Source: Pseudomonas sp. B20(2017) (GTDB lineage: Bacteria > Pseudomonadota > Gammaproteobacteria > Pseudomonadales > Pseudomonadaceae). Taken from it: 64,000 bases of DNA. The notes under the pieces were generated by a model. It was not told the origin of the DNA. It made no database searches and saw only the letters and a program-made list of their open reading frames with translations. The stretch is from the NCBI RefSeq assembly GCF_002113125.1, contig NZ_NEJP01000013.1, forward strand, positions 124,001 to 188,000. The letters run 5' to 3'. Every line of letters starts with the position of its first letter. Within the stretch, counting starts at the first letter, position 1. The position numbers and the translations under genes are program-made. This document shows positions 53,490 through 62,477 of the stretch, in pieces.

Positions 53490-54647
53490 ATGAAGAAGAT
53501 CCACTGCGCCGAGCGCCACGACTGGAAACAGACTGCCGAAAGCCTCGGCTTTCTGTTTCACACCATCGACGACGAACCGTACTGGGACGAGCGCGCCTAC
53601 TACCAGTTCACGCTCGCGCAGATCGAAAACGATCTGGAGGATCCGACCACTGAACTGCACGAGATGTGCATGGACCTGGTCGACCGCGTCGTACACAGCG
53701 AAGAACTGCTGGATCGCCTGAGCATTCCGGCGCCGTACTACGACATGATCCGAACGTCCTGGCTGGAAGGTCATCCGCATCTGTACGGGCGCATGGACTT
53801 CTCCTACAGCGGCAACGGCCCGGCGAAGCTGCTCGAACTCAATTACGACACGCCCACCAGCCTTTATGAAGCGGCGGCGTTCCAGTGGGGCTGGCTGGAG
53901 CAATGCATCGAGCGCGGGCTGCTGCCGCGCCATGCCGACCAGTTCAACAGCATCGACACCCGGCTGCACGAAGCCTTTGCTCAACTGAAACTGAAGCGGC
54001 CGTTTTACTTCGCCTCGATGAAAGACTCGGTCGAAGACAAGGGCACCACGGATTACCTGCGGCTGATCGCAGAGAAGGTCGGCATCGAATCGCGGCATAT
54101 CGACATTGAAGACATCGGTCTGAGCGCTGACGGGCGTTTCGTGGATCTCGAAGATCGCTGGATCCCGCACCTGTTCAAACTGCACGCCTGGGAGTTCATT
54201 TTCCACGAGCCGTTCGGCGCGGCGATTGCCGAGTGCGACACCCAGTTTTTCGAACCGGCGTGGAAGTCGATCCTTTCCAACAAAGGCGCCCTGCCGTTGC
54301 TTTGGGAATTGCACAAAGGCCATCCGAACCTGCTCGCCGCACATCTCGACCCGAATCCGGGCAGCGCGGTGCCCAAGGGCTGGGTGCGTAAACCGTACTT
54401 CTCCCGGGAAGGTGCGAACATCGAGTTGCAGACCGCTGAAGGCCTGATCGTCAAAGAGGATGGGCCCTACACCGACGCGCCTTTCATCCTGCAGGAATTT
54501 GCCCCTTTGCCGAAGTTCGACGACAGCTACACGCTGATTGGCTCGTGGGTGATCGGCGACCAGGCGGCCGGGATTGGCGTGCGCGAAGACAACAGCCTGA
54601 TCACCAAGGATTCGAGCCGGTTCCTGCCGCATCTGATTCTTGACTGA
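53490..54647 (+). CDS. yjfC: Glutathionylspermidine-synthase-like ATP-grasp amidoligase (YjfC-like)
   Basis: The 385-residue ligase of the GSP-synthetase ATP-grasp domain family has DFSYSGNGPAKLLELNYDTP and RGLLPRHADQF in the N-terminal half, and the ATP-binding C-terminal part with ANIELQTAEGLIVKEDGPYT and SYTLIGSWVIGDQAAGIGVR. It lacks the amidase domain of E. coli Gss. It probably forms an amide bond between a peptide and an amine; the acceptor may be a protein of this operon (inference). It begins two bases after yjfM. Confidence 0.9.
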   Translation: MKKIHCAERHDWKQTAESLGFLFHTIDDEPYWDERAYYQFTLAQIENDLEDPTTELHEMCMDLVDRVVHSEELLDRLSIPAPYYDMIRTSWLEGHPHLYGRMDFSYSGNGPAKLLELNYDTPTSLYEAAAFQWGWLEQCIERGLLPRHADQFNSIDTRLHEAFAQLKLKRPFYFASMKDSVEDKGTTDYLRLIAEKVGIESRHIDIEDIGLSADGRFVDLEDRWIPHLFKLHAWEFIFHEPFGAAIAECDTQFFEPAWKSILSNKGALPLLWELHKGHPNLLAAHLDPNPGSAVPKGWVRKPYFSREGANIELQTAEGLIVKEDGPYTDAPFILQEFAPLPKFDDSYTLIGSWVIGDQAAGIGVREDNSLITKDSSRFLPHLILD

Positions 54648-54661
54648 AAACCCGCGCACAT

Positions 54662-54698
54662 AAAAAAGGCCCGTCGTGTTCAGCGACGGGCCTTTTTA
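54662..54698. terminator. Terminator at the end of the yjf operon, also facing ssb
   Basis: AAAAAAGGCCCGTCG and CGACGGGCCTTTTT form a long stem with A/T runs at both ends; it can serve both converging genes. Confidence 0.88.
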
Positions 54699-54721
54699 TT
54701 TAGCGCGGATACAGCAGCGAA

Positions 54722-55240
54722 TCAGAACGGAATATCGTCATCGAAGCTGTCGAAATCCGGAGCCGGTTGCGGTGCGGCCTGCTGTGGAGCCGGGGCCGAA
54801 CGCTGCTGAGGTGCCGACTGCTGCGGACGCGGAGCCTGTTGGCGTGGCGCCTGCTGCTGATAGTTGTTGCCACCGCCTTGTTGGTCGCCCTGTTGTGGAC
54901 GGCCGCCCAGCAGTTGCATGGTGCCTTGCATGTCGACCACGATTTCGGTGGTGTAACGCTTGATACCGTCTTTTTCCCACTCACGGGTCTGCAGCTTGCC
55001 TTCGATGTAAACCTGCGAACCCTTGCGCAGGTATTCGCCGGCGATTTCGGCAACCTTGCCGAACATCGATACGCGGTGCCACTCGGTCTTCTCGACCTTC
55101 TGACCGGTCTGCTTGTCGGTCCACTGCTCGCTGGTCGCCAGACTCAGGTTGGTCACGGCGTTACCGTTGGGCAGGTAGCGTACTTCGGGATCCTGGCCGC
55201 AAGTACCGACCAGAATGACTTTGTTAACCCCACGGGCCAT
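54722..55240 (-). CDS. ssb: Single-stranded DNA-binding protein
   Basis: The 172-residue SSB has an N-terminal OB fold (VNKVILVGTCGQDPEVRYLP; SLATSEQWTDKQTGQKVEKT; GKLQTREWEKDGIKRYTTEI), a long Gln/Pro/Ala-rich linker from about residue 115, and the acidic tip DFDSFDDDIPF that recruits partner proteins. It is 9 bases from the preceding MFS gene, as at PA4232-PA4233. Confidence 0.97.
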   Translation of the reverse strand: MARGVNKVILVGTCGQDPEVRYLPNGNAVTNLSLATSEQWTDKQTGQKVEKTEWHRVSMFGKVAEIAGEYLRKGSQVYIEGKLQTREWEKDGIKRYTTEIVVDMQGTMQLLGGRPQQGDQQGGGNNYQQQAPRQQAPRPQQSAPQQRSAPAPQQAAPQPAPDFDSFDDDIPF

Positions 55241-55249
55241 AACGTTCTC

Positions 55250-56647
55250 CTAGGCTTCGCACGCAGTCTGCGCCGGGTTGTTCACCAGGCGTTCGAGAGT
55301 GGTGCGATCCATTAATTCGGTGTCCAGTTTGATGTAGATGGCAGCCTCATCAGCGACTATCACTGCATCAGTTACCCCTACGAGGGCCTTGAGACGCTCG
55401 ACCAGACCCGCTTCGCGGATCGCTTCGGGCGACAGCGGCAGGCGCAGGCTCGTCACGTAGGGAGGTTCGCGCATGGTAACAGCAAAGGCCAGCCAAAGTG
55501 CAGCCAGCCCGGCACATCCGAGGAACACAACCGACAGACCGCCATGCTGGAACATCCAGCCGCCGAGAATCCCGCCGAGTGCCGAACCGAGGAACTGACT
55601 GGTGGAGTACACGCCCATGGCCGTGCCCTTGCCACCTGCCGGTGAAACCTTGCTGATCAGCGACGGCAGCGATGCTTCCAGCAGATTGAACGCAGTGAAG
55701 AACACCACCGTCCCGATCACCAAAGCCCGCAGGCTGTCGCCGAACTGCCAGAAGAATAGCTCAGTGAGCATCAGCGTCATCACGGCACCGAGCAAAACTC
55801 GTTTCATTTTGCGTCGCTTCTCGCCGTAGATAATGAACGGGATCATGGCGAAGAAAGAGATCAGCAAGGCTGTGAGGTAGACCCACCAGTGCTGTTCCTT
55901 GGGCAGTCCGGCCTTTTCCACCAGCGCCAGGGGCAGAGCGACGAAGCTCGACATCAACATCGCATGTAACACAAAAATGCCCAGATCCAGCCGCAGAAGG
56001 TCCGGGTGCTTGAGCGTCGGCATCAACGCCTGGCGTGCAACGCCGGATTCGCGGTGGCTCAGAGGCCCGGTGGATTTCGGCACCATGAACATCACGATCA
56101 CGATCCCGACCAGTGCCATGCCACCGGTGGCGAGGAACAGGCCGGACAGGCCGAACGCACGGGTCAGCAGCGGGCCGACCACCATCGCCACGGCGAACGA
56201 CAGGCCGATGGTCATGCCGATCATGGCCATGGCTTTGGTGCGGTGCTGTTCGCGGGTCAGGTCGGAGAGCAAGGCCATGACAGCTGCGGAAATAGCGCCG
56301 GCGCCCTGCAGGATCCGCCCGGCAATCACGCCCCAGATCGAATCGGCCTGAGCCGCCAGCACGCTGCCGAGGGCAAAGACGATCAGCCCCAGGTAAATCA
56401 CCGGACGCCGGCCGATACGGTCGGAAATGATCCCGAACGGAATCTGGAAAATCGCCTGGGTCAGGCCGTAAGCGCCGATCGCCAGCCCGATCAGGGCCGG
56501 GGTCGCTCCCGCCAGATCCATGCCGTAGGTCGCCAGTACCGGCAACACCATGAACATGCCAAGCATACGGAAGGCGAACACCAGGGCCAGACCGCTCGCC
56601 GCGCGGGTCTCGCTGCCACTCATGCGTTCGCTGTGGGGATCGTGCAT
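55250..56647 (-). CDS. MFS transporter with C-terminal YAM-type domain, YajR-like
   Basis: The 465-residue protein has twelve hydrophobic segments and motif A GIISDRIGRRPVIYLG after helix 2. After helix 12 a soluble tail of about 75 residues (VERLKALVGVTDAVIVADEA, AIYIKLDTELMDRTTLERLV) matches the ferredoxin-like YAM domain of E. coli YajR. The substrate is unknown. ATG 56647 has GAGG 8 bases upstream; ATG 56623 is an alternative. It is divergent from uvrA. Confidence 0.9.
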   Translation of the reverse strand: MHDPHSERMSGSETRAASGLALVFAFRMLGMFMVLPVLATYGMDLAGATPALIGLAIGAYGLTQAIFQIPFGIISDRIGRRPVIYLGLIVFALGSVLAAQADSIWGVIAGRILQGAGAISAAVMALLSDLTREQHRTKAMAMIGMTIGLSFAVAMVVGPLLTRAFGLSGLFLATGGMALVGIVIVMFMVPKSTGPLSHRESGVARQALMPTLKHPDLLRLDLGIFVLHAMLMSSFVALPLALVEKAGLPKEQHWWVYLTALLISFFAMIPFIIYGEKRRKMKRVLLGAVMTLMLTELFFWQFGDSLRALVIGTVVFFTAFNLLEASLPSLISKVSPAGGKGTAMGVYSTSQFLGSALGGILGGWMFQHGGLSVVFLGCAGLAALWLAFAVTMREPPYVTSLRLPLSPEAIREAGLVERLKALVGVTDAVIVADEAAIYIKLDTELMDRTTLERLVNNPAQTACEA

Positions 56648-56838
56648 GGAAAAACCTCGTGTGAACCGGCGGCGATTCTACCAGTCCCATCGAAAGACGG
56701 GGTATATCGCGACGCTTTGACGCGTATAGATGAAACTCTCTTCATGTAAGGCAAAAAACCCTTCACTTGATAGTGTGCATCCATCCAGTATTTGGCCGTA
56801 TACTCCTGTGTTTTCGACGCCCGCCGAGCGAGGCCATT

Positions 56839-59673
56839 TTGGACAAGATCCTGATTCGTGGGGCCCGCACCCACAACCTGAAGAATATCGACCTGACCCT
56901 GCCACGGGACAAACTGATCGTCATCACCGGCCTGTCCGGATCCGGCAAGTCGTCCCTGGCTTTCGACACGCTCTACGCCGAAGGCCAGCGCCGCTATGTC
57001 GAATCCCTGTCGGCCTATGCCCGGCAGTTCCTGTCGATGATGGAAAAACCCGACGTCGACACCATCGAAGGTCTGTCGCCGGCGATCTCCATCGAACAGA
57101 AGTCGACCTCGCACAACCCGCGCTCCACGGTCGGCACCATCACTGAAATCTACGACTACCTGCGCCTGCTCTATGCACGCGTCGGTACGCCACGCTGCCC
57201 GGATCACGACATCCCGCTGGAAGCCCAGACCGTCAGCCAGATGGTCGACCTGGTACTGGCGCAGCCGGAAGGCAGCAAGCTGATGCTGCTGGCGCCGGTG
57301 ATCCGCGAGCGCAAGGGCGAGCACCTGTCGGTGTTCGAAGAGCTGCGCGCCCAGGGCTTCGTCCGGGCCCGGGTCAACGGTCGGCTCTGCGAGCTGGACG
57401 AACTGCCGAAGCTGGATAAACAGAAGAAGCACACGATTGAAGTGGTGGTCGACCGCTTCAAGGTTCGCGTCGACCTGCAGCAGCGTCTGGCGGAATCCTT
57501 CGAAACCGCGCTGAAGCTGGCCGACGGCATCGCCCTGGTGGCGCCGATGGACGACGAGCCGGGCGAAGAGATGATCTTCTCCGCGCGCTTCGCTTGCCCG
57601 ATCTGCGGCCACGCGATCAGCGAGCTGGAACCCAAGCTGTTTTCCTTCAACAACCCGGCCGGCGCCTGCCCGACCTGCGACGGTCTGGGAGTGAAGCAGT
57701 TTTTCGACATCAAGCGACTGGTCAACGGTGATTTGACCCTGGCCGAAGGCGCGATCCGTGGCTGGGACCGGCGCAACGTCTATTACTTCCAGATGCTCGG
57801 CTCATTGGCCGCACATTATGGTTTCAGCCTGGAGCAGCCGTTCAACGAGCTGCCGGCCGATCAACAGAAATACATCCTGCACGGCAGCGGCTCGCAGAAT
57901 GTCGATTTCAAATACCTTAATGACCGGGGCGACATCGTCAAGCGCTCGCACCCGTTCGAAGGCATCGTGCCTAATCTCGAGCGCCGCTACCGCGAAACCG
58001 AATCGGCGAGCGTGCGCGAAGAACTGGCGAAGTTCCTCAGCACCCAGTCCTGCCCGGACTGTCGTGGCACCCGTCTGCGTCGCGAAGCGCGGCATGTGTG
58101 GGTCGGTGAGAAAACCCTGCCGGCAGTGACCAACCTTCCGATCGGCGATGCCTGCGACTACTTCGGCGCGCTGAAGATGACCGGCCGCCGTGGCGAGATC
58201 GCTGACAAGATTCTCAAGGAAATTCGCGAGCGTCTGCAGTTTCTGGTCAATGTCGGTCTCGACTATCTGTCGCTGGATCGCAGTGCCGATACCCTGTCGG
58301 GTGGTGAAGCCCAGCGGATTCGTTTGGCCAGCCAGATCGGCGCGGGCCTGGTGGGTGTTCTGTATATCCTCGATGAGCCTTCCATTGGCCTGCACCAGCG
58401 CGACAACGATCGCCTGCTCGGCACCCTCAAGCACCTGCGCGATATCGGCAACACGGTGATTGTGGTCGAGCACGACGAAGACGCGATCCGTCTCGCTGAC
58501 TACGTAGTGGATATCGGCCCGGGCGCCGGGGTTCATGGCGGGCAGATCGTCGCCGAAGGCACGCCGGACGAAGTCATGGCCCACCCGGACTCGCTGACCG
58601 GCAAATACCTGTCGGGCCGGGTCAAGATCGAAGTGCCGGCCAAGCGCACGCCGCGCAACAAGAAGCAGGTCCTAGCACTCAAGGGCGCGCGCGGCAACAA
58701 CCTGCGCAACGTCGACCTGGAGATCCCGATCGGCCTGCTGACTTGTGTGACCGGTGTTTCCGGTTCCGGCAAATCGACACTGATCAACAATACGCTGTTC
58801 CCGCTGAGTGCCACCGCACTCAACGGCGCGACCACTCTGGAAGCGGCAGCCCATGACAGCATCAAAGGCCTGGAGCATCTGGACAAGGTCGTCGATATCG
58901 ACCAGAGCCCGATCGGCCGTACGCCGCGCTCCAACCCGGCGACCTATACCGGTCTGTTCACACCGATCCGCGAACTGTTCGCCGGCGTGCCCGAATCCCG
59001 CTCCCGTGGTTACGGCCCGGGTCGTTTCTCGTTCAACGTCAAGGGCGGTCGCTGCGAAGCCTGCCAGGGTGACGGTCTGATCAAGGTGGAAATGCACTTC
59101 CTGCCGGACATCTACGTTCCGTGCGACGTGTGCAAGAGCAAGCGCTACAACCGCGAAACCCTGGAGATCAAATACAAGGGCAAGAGCATCCACGAAACCC
59201 TCGAGATGACCATCGAGGAAGCGCGGGAGTTCTTTGACGCAGTGCCGGCGTTGGCGCGTAAACTGCAAACACTGATGGATGTGGGTCTGTCGTACATCAA
59301 GCTCGGGCAGTCGGCCACCACGCTGTCCGGTGGTGAAGCCCAGCGGGTCAAGCTGTCCCGCGAGCTGTCCAAGCGCGATACCGGCAAGACCCTGTACATC
59401 CTCGATGAGCCGACCACCGGTCTGCACTTCGCGGATATCCAGCAACTGCTCGACGTACTGCATCGCCTGCGCGACCACGGCAACACCGTAGTGGTGATCG
59501 AGCACAACCTCGACGTGATCAAGACGGCCGACTGGCTGGTGGATCTCGGCCCCGAGGGTGGTTCCAAAGGTGGGCAGATCATCGCCACCGGTACGCCGGA
59601 GGAAGTGGCCGAGATGAAGCAGTCTCACACCGGCCATTACCTCAAGCCGCTGCTGATCCGCGATCGGGCCTGA
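56839..59673 (+). CDS. uvrA: Excinuclease ABC subunit A
   Basis: The 944-residue damage-recognition ATPase has two Walker A loops (GLSGSGKSSLAFDT and GVSGSGKSTLINNT), two signature motifs (LSGGEAQRIRLA, LSGGEAQRVKLS) and two zinc modules (CPICGH...CPTCDG; CEACQGDG...CDVC). I start at TTG 56839 (LDKILIRGARTHNLKN): this is the family start and has GAGG 5 bases upstream. The frame is open to another TTG at 56767. Length is normal. Confidence 0.97.
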   Translation: MDKILIRGARTHNLKNIDLTLPRDKLIVITGLSGSGKSSLAFDTLYAEGQRRYVESLSAYARQFLSMMEKPDVDTIEGLSPAISIEQKSTSHNPRSTVGTITEIYDYLRLLYARVGTPRCPDHDIPLEAQTVSQMVDLVLAQPEGSKLMLLAPVIRERKGEHLSVFEELRAQGFVRARVNGRLCELDELPKLDKQKKHTIEVVVDRFKVRVDLQQRLAESFETALKLADGIALVAPMDDEPGEEMIFSARFACPICGHAISELEPKLFSFNNPAGACPTCDGLGVKQFFDIKRLVNGDLTLAEGAIRGWDRRNVYYFQMLGSLAAHYGFSLEQPFNELPADQQKYILHGSGSQNVDFKYLNDRGDIVKRSHPFEGIVPNLERRYRETESASVREELAKFLSTQSCPDCRGTRLRREARHVWVGEKTLPAVTNLPIGDACDYFGALKMTGRRGEIADKILKEIRERLQFLVNVGLDYLSLDRSADTLSGGEAQRIRLASQIGAGLVGVLYILDEPSIGLHQRDNDRLLGTLKHLRDIGNTVIVVEHDEDAIRLADYVVDIGPGAGVHGGQIVAEGTPDEVMAHPDSLTGKYLSGRVKIEVPAKRTPRNKKQVLALKGARGNNLRNVDLEIPIGLLTCVTGVSGSGKSTLINNTLFPLSATALNGATTLEAAAHDSIKGLEHLDKVVDIDQSPIGRTPRSNPATYTGLFTPIRELFAGVPESRSRGYGPGRFSFNVKGGRCEACQGDGLIKVEMHFLPDIYVPCDVCKSKRYNRETLEIKYKGKSIHETLEMTIEEAREFFDAVPALARKLQTLMDVGLSYIKLGQSATTLSGGEAQRVKLSRELSKRDTGKTLYILDEPTTGLHFADIQQLLDVLHRLRDHGNTVVVIEHNLDVIKTADWLVDLGPEGGSKGGQIIATGTPEEVAEMKQSHTGHYLKPLLIRDRA

Positions 59674-59685
59674 TCGCCGGGCATG

Positions 59686-59722
59686 AAAAAGCCCCTGTCA
59701 CTTCGTCAGTGACAGGGGCTAT
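59686..59722. terminator. Bidirectional terminator uvrA / ferritin
   Basis: AGCCCCTGTCACT and AGTGACAGGGGCT pair over a short loop, with an A5 run before and ATTTTG after. Confidence 0.88.
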
Positions 59723-59738
59723 TTTGTATCGGCTGCAA

Positions 59739-60206
59739 TCAGGACGCGTGGGACTGCAGGTAGTTCTGGATACCGATCAGCTTGATCAGGCCCAGCTGCT
59801 TTTCGAGCCAGTAGGTGTGATCTTCTTCGGTGTCATGCAACTGAAGCTTGAGGATATCGCGGCTTACATAGTCGCCATTCTTTTCACACAGCTCGATGCC
59901 TTTGCACAGTGCAGCACGAACCTTGTACTCAAGGCGCAGATCCGCCTCGAGCATGGTTTCTACCGTGGTGCCGACGTCCAAGTCATCCGGGCGCATGCGC
60001 GGAGTGCCTTCGAGCATCAGAATCCGGCGCATCAGTGCATCGGCGTGACCGGCCTCTTCTTCCATCTCGTGGTTGATTCGTTCGTAGAGCTTGGTGAATC
60101 CCCAGTCCTCATACATCCGCGAGTGAACGAAATATTGGTCACGCGCGGCCAGTTCGCCGGTCAGCAACGTGTTGAGGTAATCGATAACGTCTGGGTGGCC
60201 TTGCAT
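59739..60206 (-). CDS. ftnA: Bacterial ferritin of the FtnA/BfrA type, without haem ligand
   Basis: The 155-residue four-helix iron-storage protein starts MQGHPDVIDYLNTLLTGELA with NHEMEEEAGHADALMRRILM at helix B and YVSRDILKLQLHDTEEDHTYW at helix D. Ferroxidase ligands are present, but at the position of E. coli Bfr Met52 there is Ala (EEEAGHAD against DEMKHAD), so it should not bind haem. P. aeruginosa PA4235, also beside katA, was renamed from bfrA to ftnA for this reason. The start 60206 is chosen by family; the frame runs to 60278. Confidence 0.93.
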   Translation of the reverse strand: MQGHPDVIDYLNTLLTGELAARDQYFVHSRMYEDWGFTKLYERINHEMEEEAGHADALMRRILMLEGTPRMRPDDLDVGTTVETMLEADLRLEYKVRAALCKGIELCEKNGDYVSRDILKLQLHDTEEDHTYWLEKQLGLIKLIGIQNYLQSHAS

Positions 60207-60322
60207 CGCCCTACATCTCCCTGCTTGAAAGTCTGTAGTTTGAACCAACCTGACTGGAAGGTCACTCACTTCGCGCAATAAAAGCGAAGATATTCTGAGA
60301 AAATCAACCTAAATAACGCAAA

Positions 60323-60349
60323 AACCGCCCGAATGAGGGCGGTTCTGCT
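60323..60349 (-). terminator. Terminator of katA
   Basis: AACCGCCC (60323-60330) and GGGCGGTT (60337-60344); on the minus strand the stem ends in a T-run (GGCGGTTTTTGCG). Confidence 0.85.
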
Positions 60350-60355
60350 TCTCGT

Positions 60356-61810
60356 TTAGACTTCGTTAAGCTGTACGTTGAGCAGCTTTGCGATTGCTTC
60401 TCCGTACGCCGGATCAGCCTTGTGGAAATGCTGCAACTGACGGTCGACGACATCAGTCGACACACCCGCCATCGCACCGGCGATGTTGCTGACCAGCAAC
60501 GCTTTCTGCTCGTCGCTCATCAAGCGGAACAGCGCACCGGCGTGGCTGTAATAGTCAGTATCTTCGCGGTGATCGTAGCGATCAGCCGAGCCACTCAACG
60601 CCAGTGCAGGCTCGGCATAGTGTGGGGCTTGTTTCGGCGACTCTACGTAGCTGTTCGGCTCGTAGTTCGGCGCTGCGCCACCATTGCTGCCAAAAGCCAT
60701 CGAGCCATCACGCTGGTAGGTATTCACCGGGCTGCGCGGAGCATTTACTGGCAACTGCTGGTGGTTGGTGCCTACGCGGTAGCGATGGGCATCGGCGTAG
60801 GCGAACACACGACCTTGCAGCATGCGATCCGGCGACAGACCCACACCAGGCACCATGTTGCTCGGACCGAACGCTGCCTGTTCGACTTCAGCGAAGTAAT
60901 TCAGCGGATTACGGTTCAGCTCCAGCTCACCCACCTCGATCAGTGGGAACTCTTTCTGCGACCAGGTCTTGGTCACGTCGAACGGGTTCTCGTAGTGAGC
61001 TGCGGCCTGAGCCTCGGTCATGATCTGGATGCACACGCTCCATTTCGGGAAGTCACCGCGCTCGATGGCTTCGAACAGATCGCGCTGGGCGTAATCGGGG
61101 TCTGTGCCCGCCAAACGTGCCGCGTCTGCCGGCGCGAGGTTTTTGATCCCTTGCTTGGTCTTGTAGTGCCACTTCACCCAATGCCGCTCGCCTTGAGCGT
61201 TGATAAGGCTGTAGGTGTGGCTGCCGAAGCCGTGCATGTGGCGATAGCCGTCCGGAATGCCGCGATCGGAGAACAGGATCGTGACCTGGTGCAGTGCTTC
61301 AGGCGAATGCGACCAGAAGTCCCACATCATCTGCGCGCTTTTCAGGTTGCTTTGCGGCAGGCGTTTCTGGGTGTGGATAAAGTCAGGGAATTTCAGCGGA
61401 TCACGAATGAAGAACACCGGCGTGTTGTTGCCGACGATGTCCCAGTTGCCTTCTTCGGTGTAGAACTTGAGGGCGAAGCCACGCGGATCGCGCTCGGTGT
61501 CGGCCGAGCCACGCTCGCCACCCACCGTCGAAAAACGCAGGAAGGTCGGCGTCTGTTTGCCGACAGCAGAAAACAACTTGGCGCTAGTGTACTGAGTAAT
61601 GTCGCGAGTGACCGTGAAAGTGCCGTATGCGCCCGAACCCTTGGCGTGCACACGACGCTCAGGGATGTTTTCCCGGTTGAAGTGAGCAAGCTTTTCGATC
61701 AGATGAAAATCATCGAGCAACAACGGACCACGAGGGCCGGCGGAGCGAGAATTCTGGTTATCGGCGACAGGTGCGCCACTGGCGGTCGTAAGCGTCTTGT
61801 TCTGGCTCAT
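60356..61810 (-). CDS. katA: Monofunctional haem catalase KatA
   Basis: The 484-residue small-subunit catalase splits hydrogen peroxide. The catalytic His and Ser region is ERRVHAKGSGAYGTFTVT, the Asn loop FYTEEGNWDIVGNNTPVFFI, and the haem-ligand Tyr lies in RVFAYADAHRYRVG. No signal peptide is seen. It is followed by the ferritin gene, the PA4236-PA4235 order, linking peroxide defence with iron storage. Confidence 0.97.
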   Translation of the reverse strand: MSQNKTLTTASGAPVADNQNSRSAGPRGPLLLDDFHLIEKLAHFNRENIPERRVHAKGSGAYGTFTVTRDITQYTSAKLFSAVGKQTPTFLRFSTVGGERGSADTERDPRGFALKFYTEEGNWDIVGNNTPVFFIRDPLKFPDFIHTQKRLPQSNLKSAQMMWDFWSHSPEALHQVTILFSDRGIPDGYRHMHGFGSHTYSLINAQGERHWVKWHYKTKQGIKNLAPADAARLAGTDPDYAQRDLFEAIERGDFPKWSVCIQIMTEAQAAAHYENPFDVTKTWSQKEFPLIEVGELELNRNPLNYFAEVEQAAFGPSNMVPGVGLSPDRMLQGRVFAYADAHRYRVGTNHQQLPVNAPRSPVNTYQRDGSMAFGSNGGAAPNYEPNSYVESPKQAPHYAEPALALSGSADRYDHREDTDYYSHAGALFRLMSDEQKALLVSNIAGAMAGVSTDVVDRQLQHFHKADPAYGEAIAKLLNVQLNEV

Positions 61811-61871
61811 GCGATCTTCTTCCTCTATCGGTCTTGAACTGCCGGCTAATCGGCTTGTTGGGGAGTATCGA

Positions 61872-61917
61872 TCATCAATATGACAGCCACAAATTCATTA
61901 ACTGATGGTCATCAATA
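61872..61917 (-). promoter_or_regulatory. Direct repeats in the katA promoter region
   Basis: TCATCAATA occurs at 61872-61880 and at 61909-61917, 37 bases apart, in an A/T-rich stretch 60-107 bases upstream of katA. They may be contacts for a peroxide regulator such as OxyR, but they do not match the ATAG-N7-CTAT consensus well. Confidence 0.3.
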
Positions 61918-62003
61918 GAGAAAAACTAACGATAAATCCCCGCACATAGTGCAGACCCAAACAGGGTAGATGCTTGTACGAACGGCGCATTTCTTACAGG
62001 CAC

Positions 62004-62028
62004 AAAAAACCGGGCACTGGGCCCGGTT
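62004..62028 (-). terminator. Terminator after rplQ
   Basis: AACCGGGC and GCCCGGTT (62008-62015 / 62021-62028) with a T6 run on the minus strand end the alpha operon of ribosomal genes. Confidence 0.88.
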
Positions 62029-62048
62029 CCTTGTTACAGACTGATGTC

Positions 62049-62435
62049 TTACTCAGCGGATACTGCTTCACCGCCGACAGCACGATCAACCAGTTCGACG
62101 TACGCCATAGGCGCGTTGTCGCCAGCGCGGAAACCGCACTTGAGGATGCGCAGGTAGCCACCCTCACGGGTAGCGTAACGCTTGCCCAGGTCGTTGAAGA
62201 GCTTACCAACGATAGCTTTCGAACGAGTACGGTCGAAAGCCAGACGACGGTTAGCAACGCTGTCTGTCTTTGCCAGAGTGATCAGCGGCTCGGCAACGCG
62301 GCGCAGTTCTTTGGCTTTTGGCAGAGTAGTTTTGATCAGCTCGTGCTCGAACAGCGACACCGCCATGTTCTGGAACATGGCCTTGCGGTGCGAGCTGGTG
62401 CGGCTCAGGTGACGCCCACTTTTACGATGACGCAT
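62049..62435 (-). CDS. rplQ: 50S ribosomal protein L17
   Basis: The 128-residue protein begins MRHRKSGRHLSRTSSHRKAM, the invariant L17 start, with KTTLPKAKELRRVAEPLITL and GGYLRILKCGFRAGDNAPMA. Last gene of the rpsD-rpoA-rplQ unit, 42 bases after rpoA. Confidence 0.98.
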   Translation of the reverse strand: MRHRKSGRHLSRTSSHRKAMFQNMAVSLFEHELIKTTLPKAKELRRVAEPLITLAKTDSVANRRLAFDRTRSKAIVGKLFNDLGKRYATREGGYLRILKCGFRAGDNAPMAYVELVDRAVGGEAVSAE

Positions 62436-62477
62436 GGTTCATTCCTTACCAAACACTACGTTCGGTGATTACGACGA

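Noticed and set aside
56648..56838. LexA/SOS box before uvrA
   Set aside because: I searched for CTGT-N8-ACAG in this gap and found no acceptable match, only a TATACT -10-like hexamer at 56799.
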